Shown: positions 5,745 through 6,079 of the stretch, piece after piece
Layout: every line of letters begins with the position of its first letter
How positions within the stretch are numbered: position 1 is the first letter of the stretch
Assembly: GCA_011375045.1 (NCBI GenBank)
Contig: DRNB01000300.1
Span: forward strand, 1 to 6,079
DNA length: 6,079 nucleotides
Source: Aquifex aeolicus
GTDB taxonomy: Bacteria; Aquificota; Aquificia; Aquificales; Aquificaceae
Reading direction: 5' to 3'
The notes under the pieces: model-generated
The model's input: only the letters and a program-made list of their open reading frames with translations
What the model was told of the DNA's origin: nothing
Database searches by the model: none
Program-made: the position numbers and the translations under genes

Positions 5745-6079
5745 ATGAGGTGGAGCAGGTTCTTTCTCTACACCATGAAGGAGGATCCGGCTGAGGCGGA
5801 GGCTCCCTCCCACAGACTCCTTCTGAAGGCGGGTTTCATAAAACAGGTTTCCGCGGGGATATACGAGATCCTGCCGGCCGGCTGGAGGGTTATCAGGAAG
5901 ATAGAGAAGGTAGTCAGGGAGGAGATGGACAGATCCGGAGCTCAGGAGCTTCTCCTGACGGTCCTCAACCCCGCCGAGCTGTGGAAGGAAACAGGCAGGT
6001 GGGAGAGCTACGGAAACGAGCTGTTCAGACTCAGGGACAGGAACGGCAGGGAGTACTGTCTGGGACCCACCCACGAGGA
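5745..6079 (+). CDS. proS: Prolyl-tRNA synthetase, N-terminal 111 residues (cut by right edge)
   Basis: ProRS, a class II synthetase, charges tRNA-Pro with proline. The visible part begins MRWSRFFLYTMKEDPAEAEAPSHRLLLKAGFIKQVSAGIYEILPAGWRVIRKIEKVVREEMDRSGAQELL, the classic bacterial-type ProRS start. LPAGWRVIRKIEKVVREEM and the following strand form motif 1. FRLRDRNGREYCLGPTHEE at the edge is the motif 2 region, with the strongly conserved GPTHEE. Bacterial enzymes are about 560-580 residues with an editing insertion after motif 2, so most of the protein lies outside. ATG 5745 is the only sensible start. The nearest Shine-Dalgarno-like bases (GAAGG) lie about 17 bases upstream, too far for normal use, and TACAAT at 5731-5736 resembles a -10 element. 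Translation by coupling or a leaderless message are both possible. Confidence 0.95.
   Translation, partial: MRWSRFFLYTMKEDPAEAEAPSHRLLLKAGFIKQVSAGIYEILPAGWRVIRKIEKVVREEMDRSGAQELLLTVLNPAELWKETGRWESYGNELFRLRDRNGREYCLGPTHE

Noticed and set aside
1..6079. CRISPR arrays, tRNA or rRNA genes and insertion sequences
   Set aside because: I saw no regularly spaced direct repeats, no cloverleaf or CCA-type tRNA signatures and no transposase-like frames anywhere on either strand.

Overview
The window looks like chromosomal DNA of a thermophilic, GC-rich bacterium carrying an AT-rich accessory segment in its middle. The flanking housekeeping genes are GC-rich (40 G+C in the 60-base row at 5161) and use AGG/AGA for arginine and ATA for isoleucine heavily, a habit common in thermophiles. 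The aconitase belongs to the short (about 640-660 residue) bacterial/archaeal class found for example in Aquificota and some sulfur- or sulfate-metabolising deep lineages. An Aquificota-like host is my best guess, but no marker here settles it.

Layout, left to right. (1) Positions 1-1227, minus strand: the first 409 codons of an aconitase gene (acnA) that leaves the window at the left edge. Its promoter region has a perfect TTGACA box and an inverted repeat in the -35/-10 spacer. (2) Positions 1370-1909, plus strand: a small AT-rich gene for a lipoprotein with a beta-sandwich-like C-terminal domain and no known function. (3) Positions 1952-3910, minus strand: an AT-rich restriction-modification pair, with a beta-class DNA adenine methyltransferase downstream of a PD-(D/E)XK-type restriction endonuclease. 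A weak bidirectional terminator separates the methyltransferase from the convergent lipoprotein gene. (4) Positions 3910-4113, minus strand: rpsU (ribosomal protein S21), with a TTG start, a very strong Shine-Dalgarno and its own extended -10 promoter. (5) Positions 4147-4926, minus strand: a polytopic membrane protein of unknown function. (6) Divergent from it on the plus strand: a SAM hydroxide adenosyltransferase (DUF62 family, 4955-5725), followed 19 bases later by the start of proS (prolyl-tRNA synthetase, cut by the right edge).

The most notable arrangement is the junction between rpsU and the endonuclease gene. The S21 stop codon and the endonuclease start share a base (TGATG), and the endonuclease has no evident Shine-Dalgarno. 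The restriction genes therefore appear to be translated by coupling to S21 and transcribed from its promoter. The composition change sits at that junction on the right and just upstream of the acnA ribosome binding site on the left, which suggests a horizontally acquired block of about 2.7 kb placed between two conserved genes. I see no transposase, integrase, tRNA, CRISPR array or rRNA, and nothing that needs a wholly new system to explain it. The restriction-modification specificity and the lipoprotein's role are the open questions.
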